From Niebla homalea (lineage: Eukaryota > Ascomycota > Lecanoromycetes > Lecanorales > Ramalinaceae): DNA of 64,000 nt. Where the stretch lies: NCBI GenBank assembly GCA_019925105.1, contig JAHGAU010000023.1, forward strand, positions 620,001-684,000, given 5' to 3'. This document shows, in pieces, positions 12,348-23,830 of the stretch (the first letter of the stretch is position 1; each line of letters starts with the position of its first letter). Both the position numbers and the translations under genes were made by a program. Under the pieces are notes generated by a model, which searched no databases, was not told where the DNA came from, and saw nothing but the letters and a program-made list of their open reading frames with translations.

Positions 12348-15300
12348 TCCTTCTTAATAATAATAACGGTAATATTAATAATCTATTTTATTTATTATTA
12401 CTTATCCTTTAATATGACGTATAAACTTAATAACTTATAAGTAAAAATAAACTCTATTGATTTAAATAATCTAATAAATATATTTATTATTTATTTTTTA
12501 AATAAAATTTACTTAAAGGTAAATTCCTTAACTTTAATTATATTTTTGTAAATCATATAATAGTAATTCCGGATATATTTAATATAATTATAATTGAATA
12601 ACTTATTAACAAGCTATATAATTACTTAGTTATTAATTTATAAAATAACGGGATATATATTATTATTAAAATAACTTATTTTATAAAAAGAATTAAATAA
12701 AAGAAAAAGGCCTCTTATATAACTTGATAAACCGTATTATATTCGGATTTAATTAATAAGATAAATATAATATTTTGTTAATGAAAATAAGTTAAAAAAG
12801 TTTATTTTAATATTAAAAATATAACTGAATATAGATTAAAACGTCTTTTTAACGTTAATATAAAATACGTTTATATAGTTAATAAGTTTTTTACTTTTTC
12901 CCTTAATGGAATTATAATATATATTAATATTATAATTTTAATTAAAGTATTTAAATATATACTTAACTATATTAATATAAGTAATTATTAAACTTACGGT
13001 AAAACTTCTTAATTTATTAATAAAGAAAAGAATATTAAATCGTATTATTTAAACTATTCATTATAAAATACTTATTAAAAATATATATAGATTTTATTTT
13101 ACTTTTATTATTTTATATTCTTCAAATATTTACTTTTAGATTATACTTTTTATTATTAAAGTATATAATATTTTTTAAAAATAAAATTATATATTTATTC
13201 AATTTAATAAAATTTAAATGTAAGTTAATTAAATAATATAAATGAAATGATTAATTCGATTATATATAATATTTCTGTTTAAATTCTATATAATATTCTT
13301 TAATTCTTTTAAATGGATATACTTTTTAAGAACGTTTTTAAATCATTAAATAATTTATTCATACTTAACGACGATAAACATACTATTTATATAAATAATA
13401 AAAATAATATTTTTTCTAAAATAATCAAATATAAAATAATTTAAAAGATTCAAATAATTTTTATAATATAAAATATTATTCGAATAAAACATATTTAAGG
13501 TTATATAATACTTTTTAAAGATAATATATTAATTATTTGTTAAGAACGAGTAAGTATAATATGTATAAATAATGATCTAGCTAGGTAGATAACTATGGAT
13601 TTAAGTCAATACGCGGTTAGACCCCCGTTAATAAGTCGTTATATTTATATATACCGTAAGCCGTAATACTATCTATCTATATATTTATATATATATATAC
13701 GCTGTTTTATAATAATATACCGGTTAAAAGATAAAAAAGTAACGCCTTTATTATATATTATTAGTTTTAATATAATATTATCTATACTTTTATCGGTAAT
13801 AATTATAATATATTTAAAGCGCTGAGAATATTAATAAAGTAAAAAGAATAAATAATAATAATATTAAAGGCCGGTATTAAAATTATATATTAAAAAAAAT
13901 CACTCGGGAATTTATCGTAACTTTACCCGGTTTATAGTTATATTTTTAAGATTTAAAATTAAGTTAAATCGCTTAAAAAACGTATTTCCGAGTTTTTACC
14001 AGGGTTATATCTTAAATAAGTTAAATAAAAATATATACCGCGTAATTAATATAAAGGTAATAGGATACAATCGAAATATAAATAAGTTAAATAACTTAAA
14101 AATAAATAATTTAATATTTTATTTAAGCCGTTACTCATTTATTATTTATTTTAGCTTTTAATTATAATACTGGATTATTAAGGTTAAAATCTTTAAATAA
14201 ATAAATTATACTCTATTTAAGTTAAAAATATTAATAATATGGAAACCTAATTATCCCTGAAAAAGGTATTACTTATTTTATTGATTATAAGTTTTTTTAA
14301 TAAGATAATAAAAACGTAATAAGAAGGTTTATATAATAACTTTAAGGTATAAGTAATAATAAATATAAATAATAAACAATAAATATTATAATTAAAGTTC
14401 CTTAATAATTTCGGTTAATAAAATATCTTAAAATTAATAAGTTAATAAATTTAACGGGGTACTTATTTATATTAAGTATATCTTTTTAATAATTTTAAAT
14501 ATATAATATATTTAGTTATTAATTGACTAATTAATTTAAGTTTAAAAGTATTAATTATAAATATAATATAAATAATAATATCTTATGGATAAAAAAATCG
14601 ATCCGGCTTATTTAAAAGGTCGATTTTAACGAGGATCTTAATTATAATAATATTATTTTAAGGTAAACAATCTTTATTATCATCGGGTTGGACGAAATGC
14701 GCGGTATATTACCGGAGTAAAATTTTTTAAGGTTTATAGGATACGTAAACATTATTTCAGTTTGAAGATTGTTTTAAGTTATAATTATAAATAGTAGATA
14801 CTAACTTATAAACTTTATCATAATCAAAAACGCTAATAAATTATTTTTATTTTATTATTAACGGAATCCTTTTATTATTTAATAGGTTTTATATAAAAGA
14901 ATTTGCTTTATAAATCCGTATTTATATAATAATACTCATTATCTTAATATAAAACTTATATTTAATAAAATTAATAAAAGTTTCCTAATTTTTTTTTATA
15001 TTTATATAGTTAAATTCGGTTTTAGAAGTTTTAAAATATTTCTTACCGTCCGGGCCCTTTAAAATATTATAAACGTTAAATAAGATCAATAATTTAATTA
15101 AGATAATATTATAAGTTTTATAAATAAAAATATATGTTTTTAAATGTATAAAAATTACTTTTTTATTATTAATCCTTATTCGTATCTCTTCTCGAGCTCT
15201 TTTGTCCACAGCCGTGTACTGGTGTTAATACTAGCTCTTGTTGTTTCACTGAGTAACTCGTATTATTCTTGAGCCTCGCCTTAAAGGTATTGACTAACGT

Positions 15301-15360
15301 ATTGTGGATTAACATCGTCGGTAAGAAGGCGGGTAAAAGAGAAGACGTCGTATTTATAAT

Positions 15361-15400
15361 GTGTAAATTGGACTTATAAGGTGTAAATTGGACTTATAAG
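15361..15400. repeat. Perfect 20-bp tandem duplication
   Basis: GTGTAAATTGGACTTATAAG occurs twice in direct succession (15361-15380, 15381-15400) inside a less mutated patch of the LTR element. Confidence 0.9.
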
Positions 15401-16127
15401 GTTTCCTTGATTGCTGGTATAGATTTGCGTATAAGCCGGTTAAGGAGTTACTTAAACTGCTCGTTATTAAAGGTAAATATTATAATACTGTCGTCGTGTA
15501 ATTTATTAAAAAGGATAAAACTGATCTCGGTTTCATTAAACCGTATCGATTATGAGTTACTAATTTGGCATATTAGTAATATCGGTAATAATAATCGGTA
15601 ATAAAGTTAATAATAAAGAGACTCTCGTTGAATTTACTGGGCTCGTTACGTCTTCTACGTTATTTAAATCTAAGATCTTCGTAATAATAATGTTTATACG
15701 TTTATATCGCTATAATGATTATTACGATCTTATACTATTGCTACCAAATTGTGGCGTACTCAGTATAAAGGGTGGGTAATATATAATATATATAATTCAT
15801 AAGTAGCTAACTACGTGGGTATTATATATATAAAGGTGCGCGTTAAGCAAGCGGAATAAGGTAAACCCGCTCCGTGCCAAGGGTGCCAAGGATCAGCTAT
15901 GCTGAGACCCTAACAGTTATATAAATAATAATTACCGATAATATATATAATATTATTATTATTAATAGTATCGTGATATTAATAAACTTTTTTAAATAAA
16001 TACTATTTGACTTTTTATAATAATAAAAATATAATAAAGTTTTAATTTATTTATTTATAATATATAATTGATCAAAATTATATTTAAATTTTAATAATTA
16101 AAGTAAATCCGCCTTTTTTATATTAAT

Positions 16128-16302
16128 TGATACGGGACAAGAGGATGGACATAGGGATATGGACACACGGGGTAGGCAATACATTACTAGGGATACACGT
16201 GTCTACATATGATTACTTAGATAGCTTTTCTGTCCTTACAGGACAGAGGATCATCATCAATACTATACCACTCATACCTTTACTTGGACCCGGTCCATAT
16301 CA
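16128..16302. repeat. 175-bp un-mutated island with imperfect inverted ends
   Basis: Within RIPped DNA, this stretch keeps many CA/TG dinucleotides. It starts TGATACGG and ends CCATATCA, an imperfect inverted pair set in ATTAAT-like flanks. An internal perfect hairpin has stem TCTGTCC/GGACAGA with loop TTACA at 16229-16247. It could be a miniature inverted-repeat element or a retained fragment. No coding sequence is evident. Confidence 0.4.
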
Positions 16303-17014
16303 TTAATATTAATAATAATCTTTATAATTTATAAAATAACGTTTATCCGGTAATAAGTAAAACGTTTATATAATTAATCTTATAATACCGGCTTTAGAAA
16401 ACATATTGTTAATATTTTATTAATAATAGTAAATTCAAGTTTTATTATTAAGCTTTAATTAAGAATTAATATAATAAAAGCGTTATAATTATTTAAATTA
16501 AAAATTTATTATTATCTTTATCTTATAATTATATTATAACTTTTTTTATTAAAAATTCCGAAGGAAACGAGATTATTATTTATTTTACGGACCTACTATA
16601 TATTTATTAACTTAATCGGCTTTATTTTACTATTAAAAATTAATTATAAAGTGATTTTTTTAATTTTTATTATTTTTATACATTTATTATTAAAAATGCT
16701 TTTTTATCTAAAAGTTAATATTTATATTAATAACTTACTAGTAATTTATAGAAAGAATAAGACTTTATATATAATAAATATTAGCCGTCATATTGAAAAT
16801 AAAGTAAATTTATTTTTATTAAAGTAATTTTAAATTATATTTTTTATTTTTAAAAAATATTTATTTAATTGAAATAAAAGTATTAGCTTTTATAATAAAG
16901 GCACTTATAATATAATTCTTTTCTTTATTTAATTTAAATTTTCATATTTTTTTCTTAACGTTAAGCTTTTTATTTTTCGGTTTTTAATTAATTAAACGTT
17001 AATTAAAATATTAA

Positions 17015-17160
17015 TATGTAATCTGCCTATTATTATGCTCAGATTACTCGGAAAACAGGATGGCCATTATTAGGAAAGCCGGCTCATCCGACTTCAGAGA
17101 GATTCTGTTATCCTGGAAAGGGATCAGGGCAGCCGCACGGTTCATAATGGGTATAAATCT
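17015..17160. other. Un-mutated island inside the LTR element
   Basis: About 145 bp of mixed composition with intact CA/TG (for example AACAGGATGGCCATTATT) are embedded in RIPped DNA. No ORF, hairpin or repeat partner was recognised in the window. It is probably a fragment of another element or a low-copy insert. Confidence 0.35.
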
Positions 17161-18545
17161 ATTATGATAATTTAACGTAGCAGCCGAAATAAAGGAAGTT
17201 ATTAAGGTTAAAAAGGTTAAGTTAAAGTATTATTACCCGGGGAGCGGTAAAAGTAAAAAAGACTGAAGAATATATCCTCCGTAGAACCCGGAAAGGAATA
17301 TCTTTATATAAATAACGGCCTTAATAGGATATAACAAGAAAGCGGAAAGCTATAATTTATAATAAAGGTTAAAAGAATAAATATATTATATAAAAAAACC
17401 CGGATAAAGTAGGGAATGAAATAAAAGTAATAATAATGATAGTAATATAAGTAATCGATCAATGGAGGGATATATAAAGTATACTTATTAAACTGTTAAT
17501 AAAGGTAAAATATAAATTAATTTTCCCTGGAAATAGGTTTTATAATACCCGATAAACCCAAGAATAAGAATAATTATAAAACACCGAGATAACCTAGTTA
17601 AGTTCGTAATATAAATATAAATACAATACCAAAAAATATGATTTTTGATATTTATCGATTTTATATAACCTTTTATAGTATATATATTTATTTTTCTTTT
17701 TTAACTTATCATTCTTAAGTTTTTATTACCTTTATAGTTTCTTTTATATTAAGTTATTAATAATTATATTCAATAAAAATAACGGTAAATTAATCGATAT
17801 TCATTTTAATATTTTTACTTTTTATAATTTACTTTAATAAGAATATATATACGTTATATGTTTTTTTATCCGGAAAAATATAATAATTTATTAATTTAAT
17901 ATATTAACTTTACGGTTAGAAAGTTTATTTTAGAATTATTTAAGTTCTTAAAAGTATTCTTATAAGTGAATATACTTGAATAAGTATAAAGAAAATATTT
18001 ATTAAAATATTTTATTTTTAATTATTATATTCTTAATAATATAAAATTACTTAAACTTTTTTTGAATTAAATAAAGATTTTAAATTCTTTTAATTTAATA
18101 ACGGATTATAGTATTAATAATTATATTAAGAATTATTTATATTAGATTCTAAATTTTCTGTTATTCTTTTAAGATTGATAAAACTTTAATTACTTTATTT
18201 TTTTTTTCTTTATTAATAAAGTAATAACCCTAATATTTTAAAGGAAATTCTTTTTCATAACTTTTTATATATTTATTGTAATAAAAGTCGATCAAGCATT
18301 TATATATTATAATACATAATTTAACGACTTTTTTAACTTTATCATTTTAATATAATTACTTAATATCTTATTAAGTTTTTCTTATTTACTTTTTATAATC
18401 GGCGGTATTATAAAGTTTATCTTTAAAAATTGTTATTATTATAATTAATATAATATAATAAATAGACTATATTTTAATTTAATAAATAAATAAATTGTTA
18501 AAATAAATCTTAATATATAACTATAATTACGCTGGACTTAAAATT

Positions 18546-18734
18546 TAATATAATAAATATAGAACGTATTTTTTGATTTAATTATTTAAATATATATAGG
18601 AAGAGTAGATTTATCTTTAAAAAATACCCGGCCGTTTTAAAATATATAGCTAAATGCTTTAATATATATAATACTTCTGAGTCAACACGTTTATGCATTG
18701 GACAACACCATGAGGAGTTATTAACACTCCAACA
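18546..18734. repeat. Right LTR (RIPped first 110 bp, clean last 79 bp)
   Basis: The first 110 bp are mutated relative to the left LTR. From 18656 onward the sequence is clean (for example GAGTCAACACG, GCATTGGACAACACC), exactly the complementary pattern to the left LTR. Confidence 0.85.
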
Positions 18735-18739
18735 GTACA

Positions 18740-19284
18740 GAACCCTCTCCCCGAACGGTTGACTGAGGAGTAGCGAGAGTGAGATGCATCTCGACTAGGG
18801 TTCGAAATAGCTGGAGACGGAGAGATGGTCGCATAAGAATCTGCTAAGTGGGTATTTCTGGTGTCTGCTGCTATAGCCTTTAAGCCCGTGACCCATTCGG
18901 CGGGGCAGTCAAAACCTTCGAAGCTGCTCTGGAAAACTTTTCTACCATTGGGGCCAATAATCGATATAGAGATCTTCACGCTTGGGACTGAGAAGAACCA
19001 TATTTCCAGGCGCTCGAATAACTCCATCGAGACGGACAACGGGGACATGTGCCTGACCAATCTCAATTTGAGGTAGGGTATAGTTTAAGCATTTAATATT
19101 CTTAGAGCTGCAGACAACCTTATAGCATCGTGCCTCAACCCGGATTTAACCCATACATGTCAGAGATTACCTGCATTTCACCATCATATCACTACCTGTC
19201 TGGGCCATTTTTGCGCTACAGTATATAGAGTGTAGTTTAGCTACTAGCTAATTTACCGGATATACGGAATAGCCACTTATCGGC
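18740..19284. other. Normal-composition island with an unassigned 135-codon frame (minus strand)
   Basis: This is a piece of the ancestral intergenic DNA trapped between two transposon blocks. On the minus strand an ATG at 19066 opens a frame running to 18659, whose last codons lie inside the right LTR; the LTR insertion therefore replaced its original 3' end. The peptide has no domain I recognise, and a 71-codon plus-strand frame overlaps it (18861-19076). It could be a broken small gene or chance. Adjacent DNA up to 19284 shows no gene. Confidence 0.3.
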
Positions 19285-19412
19285 TAAGCGGCTCTTCAGG
19301 GGCCGTACGGGGGAGCTTAGAGATTTATATAAGTTAATTTATTTAAATTCTTAAGCTCTTTATCTGATTAGTCAGGACCAATGTAGATAAGAGTTTTTAT
19401 TAAAATTATTCT
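19285..19412 (+). repeat. Direct repeat flanking a LINE remnant, left copy (largely clean)
   Basis: About 128 bp match 22334-22461 without indels at a constant offset of 3049 bp. This left copy keeps many C and G residues (AGCGGCTCTTCAGGGGCCG) where the right copy has T or A. It could be the LTR of a small element, but I cannot find a target duplication. Confidence 0.6.
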
Positions 19413-19449
19413 ATATATATATATTTTTTATTAAAAACTTATTATTTTC

Positions 19450-22110
19450 TCGTTATTACCGTATCCGGTAAATTAATTAATATATTTATTATTATATTTA
19501 TCCGTTTAAACCTTATTATTACCGTTTGCTTTACCCGATTAACCTTATAAAATAAAGCCGTTTTAAATATTTTATTATTAAAAGGATTAATTAAGGCGTT
19601 TTCTATAATTAAAAAGGCAACCGATTATACTTTATACGGTTAAATTAAAAAGTTTATTAACGGTAAATCCACGTCCGGGATTATATTATAATTTTATTCT
19701 TATTACGCCTGTATTATAAGCTTACGGCCGTTAATTAAACCCGATATTTTTGATTTTAATAGTAACGATAATATTAATATATAAAAAGTAAAGTTAATTA
19801 TATATAAAAGTTTATTACTTAATAACTTAATTAACCCGGGGTTTAATCCTTATAGATACCGTAAGCGAAGGGGTAATTATACGTATTAACCGGATAAACC
19901 TTATTTATTTATATATTCTATTAATAGTTTTAACCGTTTTTTCCTTAATATAAATAGTTTTAAGTTAAGATAAAAAGTATAATATTAAAGTTAAAAGCCT
20001 TATAAAACTTACACCGTAATAAATACGAGGTATCCTTTAAGGATATTTTATTAAATATATTTTTCTATAAGTACCGTAATAGTTATATTAAATTTTCCTT
20101 TAATTAAGAAATCCTAATTTATTATTATATAAAAAAAGGATTTAAATTATTTAACCCTTAAAAGGATTATAATAAATCATTATTTTTTTTAAAGTTAAAC
20201 TTTAAAATAAAAAGAACGTATTTAAAAAAACATATTATTTATTATTTATTATTTATTAATATTAAAATTTATTTTATTATTTTTTATTATTTTAATTTAA
20301 ATAAACAATTTAAAATATATAAAGTTTTTATAACGAATCGGGCTTATTTCTTTAAGTTATTAATTTTATATAATTTTAATTCCGTTATCCGTTATTATTA
20401 TATTTTTATCGGTTATATTATAACTTATAATTGGAAGAAACCGGAAAATTAAATAATTTATAATACGGATAACATTTATAACGTCTTAAGACCCCGTTTT
20501 AATATAATAGTTTTTTTATTTTACGGCTGATTATTACGGTAATATTAAGATATTAAGATAGAAAGGATTAAATTTACCGTAATTAAAATAAAAATAGATA
20601 TATAATATCTGATTTTAAATATCGGTATTATTACGTATGTAATAATTATAAGGGTTTTTATAAAGCTTAAAATTATACTTAATAAGATAGTTTTAATACG
20701 TTATTATTTAAATAGCTTTACAATAAATAATTAATTAACTCCGTAATTATTTTTTGGTCCTTAATAAGTATTAATAAAAGTTTATTTTATTATATAATAG
20801 ATATAAATAATATTTAAGTGTATAAAGAAGTTTTACTTAAAGCAGAAAAGTAGGATTTTCAATTATATTATTCTCCGGACCGTAATTATTTTTTATTAAT
20901 AAAGTAATTAAGCCATTTCGGGGTAAAATTAAGTTATTACGATTTTAATAAGTCCGTAATTTATTTATTTCATCCGTTAATTATAAAAGATTTTACCGTT
21001 ATTATCTTTCCTTATAATCTTATAGTAATAAAGGTATTTATCGGTAATCTTTTTATTATTTAAGGTTAAATACTATTGTTTTTAAAGGATTGATTCTTTA
21101 TATTTACGTTAACGTTTAATTTATTATAGTGTAATTTATAAAGTAATCGTTTTTATTTTTACCTTTATAATTTTCCTAATTTCCGTTTCCTTTATATTAA
21201 GTGTAAATTTATATAAATTTATATTAACCTTATGGACGTAAATTAAATTAACTTCCTTCCTACTTTACTTTAACTTTATTTTAATAAAAAAAGTGGGTAT
21301 TTTACTTTTACCCTTTTTCATCCGGGATTTCTTAAGGTTTAGTCGGATCCGTCCGTTCCCTATAATCGTAACCGGATATATACCCCTTTAAGTTTTACTT
21401 AAGCGATTACTTAATTAAAAAACAGCTTAATCGGTAATATAAAAACCTCGGATTTTAATACCGGGATAGGAATCGTTTTATATATATTATTAATCACTTT
21501 TAAGTATTAATTTTAAACCTTTTATAATTATTAAATAAGCTTTTTTTTATATTTAAGGGTATTTTTAAGAGTATATTAAATAGTTATTATATATATTATA
21601 ACCAGCTTTATTACCGCTTAATAAATGGTTTTAACCTTTTATAAAGTAATATTTTATATTAACGTTATAAAATATATAAAACCTTTTTCTTAGGAAGTTA
21701 TTTTCCTTTAAACCTTTTTTATATAATCCTTTTAATTAAATTTCCCGTCGACTTAAAGCTTAAAGACTTTAATATTGGTTTCCGGTTTTATTATAATTTT
21801 ATTTAAATTTATTATATTTATTATATCGTATAACTTTAAGCTTTTAATTATATAAACGAATTTATATTTATACCGTATAAATTGGGTTTTATATATCTTG
21901 ATTTATTATAAATAAACTTTATAAGCTGATTTTAACTTTAAACAATTTATATAAGTAAAAGTTTTATAAATTGATAAGTAAATATTATCGATAAAACCCT
22001 TAATTTAAACTTTTTATTTTATTTTAATTGATTTTTTAATTAACGGGCCGTTAAAGAATAAGAATAAAATTAAAAAAAAACCAATCTTTAAAAGATCCCG
22101 GTTATAAAAG
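19450..22110 (-). mobile_element. RIPped, 5'-truncated Tad1-like LINE (minus strand)
   Basis: The minus strand carries degenerate LINE ORF2 sequence. The segment about 20990-22050 aligns with 33300-34330 of the full-length minus-strand LINE at 32439-38212, including the reverse transcriptase active-site region (about 21980-21997), which reads as a mutated FVDD box (FIDN). The homology stops at about 22110, upstream in the element, as expected for a 5'-truncated LINE. The 3' part differs from the other two LINE copies, so it is probably another subfamily. Every frame is broken by RIP stops. The boundaries are approximate. Confidence 0.65.
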
Positions 22111-22129
22111 TTAGATTAAAAGCTAATAG

Positions 22130-22333
22130 TTTATTCTTAAGGGGGTAATTAAAGGGGGTAATTTAATTAAAAAAACGTTCAGTAAAAAAACTCATAAATA
22201 AGTAAGAAACTTACAAGTAAGCCGGATATTCGTAAGCGCTTAAAGGCTAAGCGAAGGGGATATAAGCTCAACCTGCTTAACCTATTTATATGCACTCGGA
22301 GTACTTATATACTGGTTTATAAATTTGTAAATA
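22130..22333 (+). repeat. Dispersed repeat U, copy 1
   Basis: This matches 31350-31566 in direct orientation, and an inverted third copy lies at about 31604-31727. Shared blocks include GCGCTTAAAGGCTAAGCGAA and TACTGGTTTATAAATTT. This copy is the least mutated (it keeps TATATGCACTC). The parent element is unknown. Confidence 0.7.
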
Positions 22334-22461
22334 TAAGTGGCTCTTTAAAAACTATATAGAAAAGCTTGAAAATTTATATAAGTTAACTTATTTAAATATT
22401 TAAGTTTTTTATTTTATTATTAAGGATTTGTTTAAATAATAGCTTTTATTAAAATTGTTTA
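22334..22461 (+). repeat. Direct repeat flanking a LINE remnant, right copy (RIPped)
   Basis: This is the partner of 19285-19412. It shows C-to-T and G-to-A changes, for example TGGCTCTTTAAAAAC against CGGCTCTTCAGGGGC. Confidence 0.6.
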
Positions 22462-23830
22462 TTTATTTATTCCTTTTATATATATAGCTTTAAATAAACA
22501 GCCTTAGGTTCTTAACTCGCATAGGGGGGTTTTTAGCCCTAACTTTACCTTATGGTCGGGCTATAGCGGGGGGTGCCTCAACGGTAAGGTGCCTTAAGAC
22601 CTTAACGGCAAGGTCCCTATAGTTTAGGTCCTGAGACAGGCCAATGAAAAACACTATAAACACCAAAACCACCACATATCCACATATACACGTAGCAGGG
22701 ATCGAGCAAATTAGGTAGTCAAAGGCCATGAAATGTTGTTACATGTATGCTCAAGAAGTTGCGAGGACTGAAAGCTGAAGTACCTACCTTAGCGAGGGTA
22801 ACTTCAGGGAGGTGAAAGTAATCATGAATGTCGCCGAGATAAGCATCGTCAAATATCTCGAACCTGTCAGCGATCGAGGGTCTTTGTTTGGTCGAGAGGC
22901 CTATGCGTGAGGCGGCTTATTACACACGTCGCATATTCATACTCCTGCTCAATGTGATCCGAAGAAGGAGGAATGGAGGAATGGAGGAATTGTGGGTCTG
23001 CCACGATGAGCGGTGTAAAGTTTGCAGGGCGGCTCATAGGTAAGCTACCTTACGCTAGTGCGGGGTAAGCGGTTTATGTGCAGATGAGGTGACAACGTCC
23101 CTGTCGAAGGTCCGGTTTTTGCACGGAGTCGCCAGAGTCGCCAACCAATGACGGAAGAATATAATATGCCTTCTCAGCACCGTGCTTTGCGGTGGGGCTT
23201 TATCATCCCTGAAGTCTAACTTGAGAGACCAGATCAATAAGGGAATATGTGGCATCGTGAGCAGTCTCACTTGTCTCTTTGGTGGATGATTTTTGGAGTA
23301 GAATTAGTCTTAAGAGTATAATGTCGGAAAAGTTGAGAGAGATCAACTAAGGGAATGAGTCGGCGAATGGTGATGTTTTTCTTGGAAAAGATTCCTCATA
23401 TCTTATGAGCATGCGTATGCTTTCGCTGCAGGCAAAATATAGGTTGTAAGCAGTGCGCGTCATGTACTCTGGAAGTTGGGTGTGCTCACACATGTAAGCC
23501 TCGTGTTGGATTCCTCCGAGCGTACAACATACGGTGAAGACAATAAATGAAATCTTCTTCGTCCAGCGAATCCTCTTCCTACCTGAGCCCCTGCAGGTTT
23601 CTCACTCAGGACTAATCAAACCCTTCGGAGTGTTACTTTGAGGGAATAATGTTTATGGATACATCAACGGGCGCGTGGATTATAGTGAGATTTTCGCGTA
23701 GTGATAATCGAGTAGAGATAAAGCAAGTATGTTCCCACATGGCTGGTCCAAGACCCCTGGAAGTCACTAGATCCATCTCAAAGCTGTCTCCTATATTGCC
23801 GACTGTCAAGTCTCAACAAGACAGAACGAA
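22462..23830 (+). promoter_or_regulatory. Upstream region of the NR-PKS
   Basis: From about 22510 the sequence is normal in composition. It begins with a short repeat-containing patch, two near-copies of CTYAACGGYAAGGTSCC around 22578-22615, and continues as unique DNA to the NR-PKS start. An 8-bp motif GAGGAATG is tandemly repeated about three times near 22968-22990. No gene is recognised; open frames here look like chance. This region must carry the NR-PKS promoter. I cannot assign factor binding sites. Confidence 0.5.

Larger units (their letters stand above)
12159..18734. mobile_element. RIPped LTR retrotransposon with 189-bp LTRs (6.6 kb)
   Basis: Two direct repeats of exactly 189 bp, 6387 bp apart with no indels (12159-12347 and 18546-18734), start TG (TA where mutated) and end CA (TA where mutated). 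They are flanked by a perfect 5-bp duplication, GTACA. The interior is heavily RIPped and I could not recover gag or pol motifs, so Copia versus Gypsy and the transcribed strand are undecided. It is a mosaic: less mutated patches at about 15190-15660, 15840-15910, 16128-16302 and 17015-17160 suggest nested fragments. The two LTRs show a reciprocal switch between clean and mutated sequence (see findings). Confidence 0.85.
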
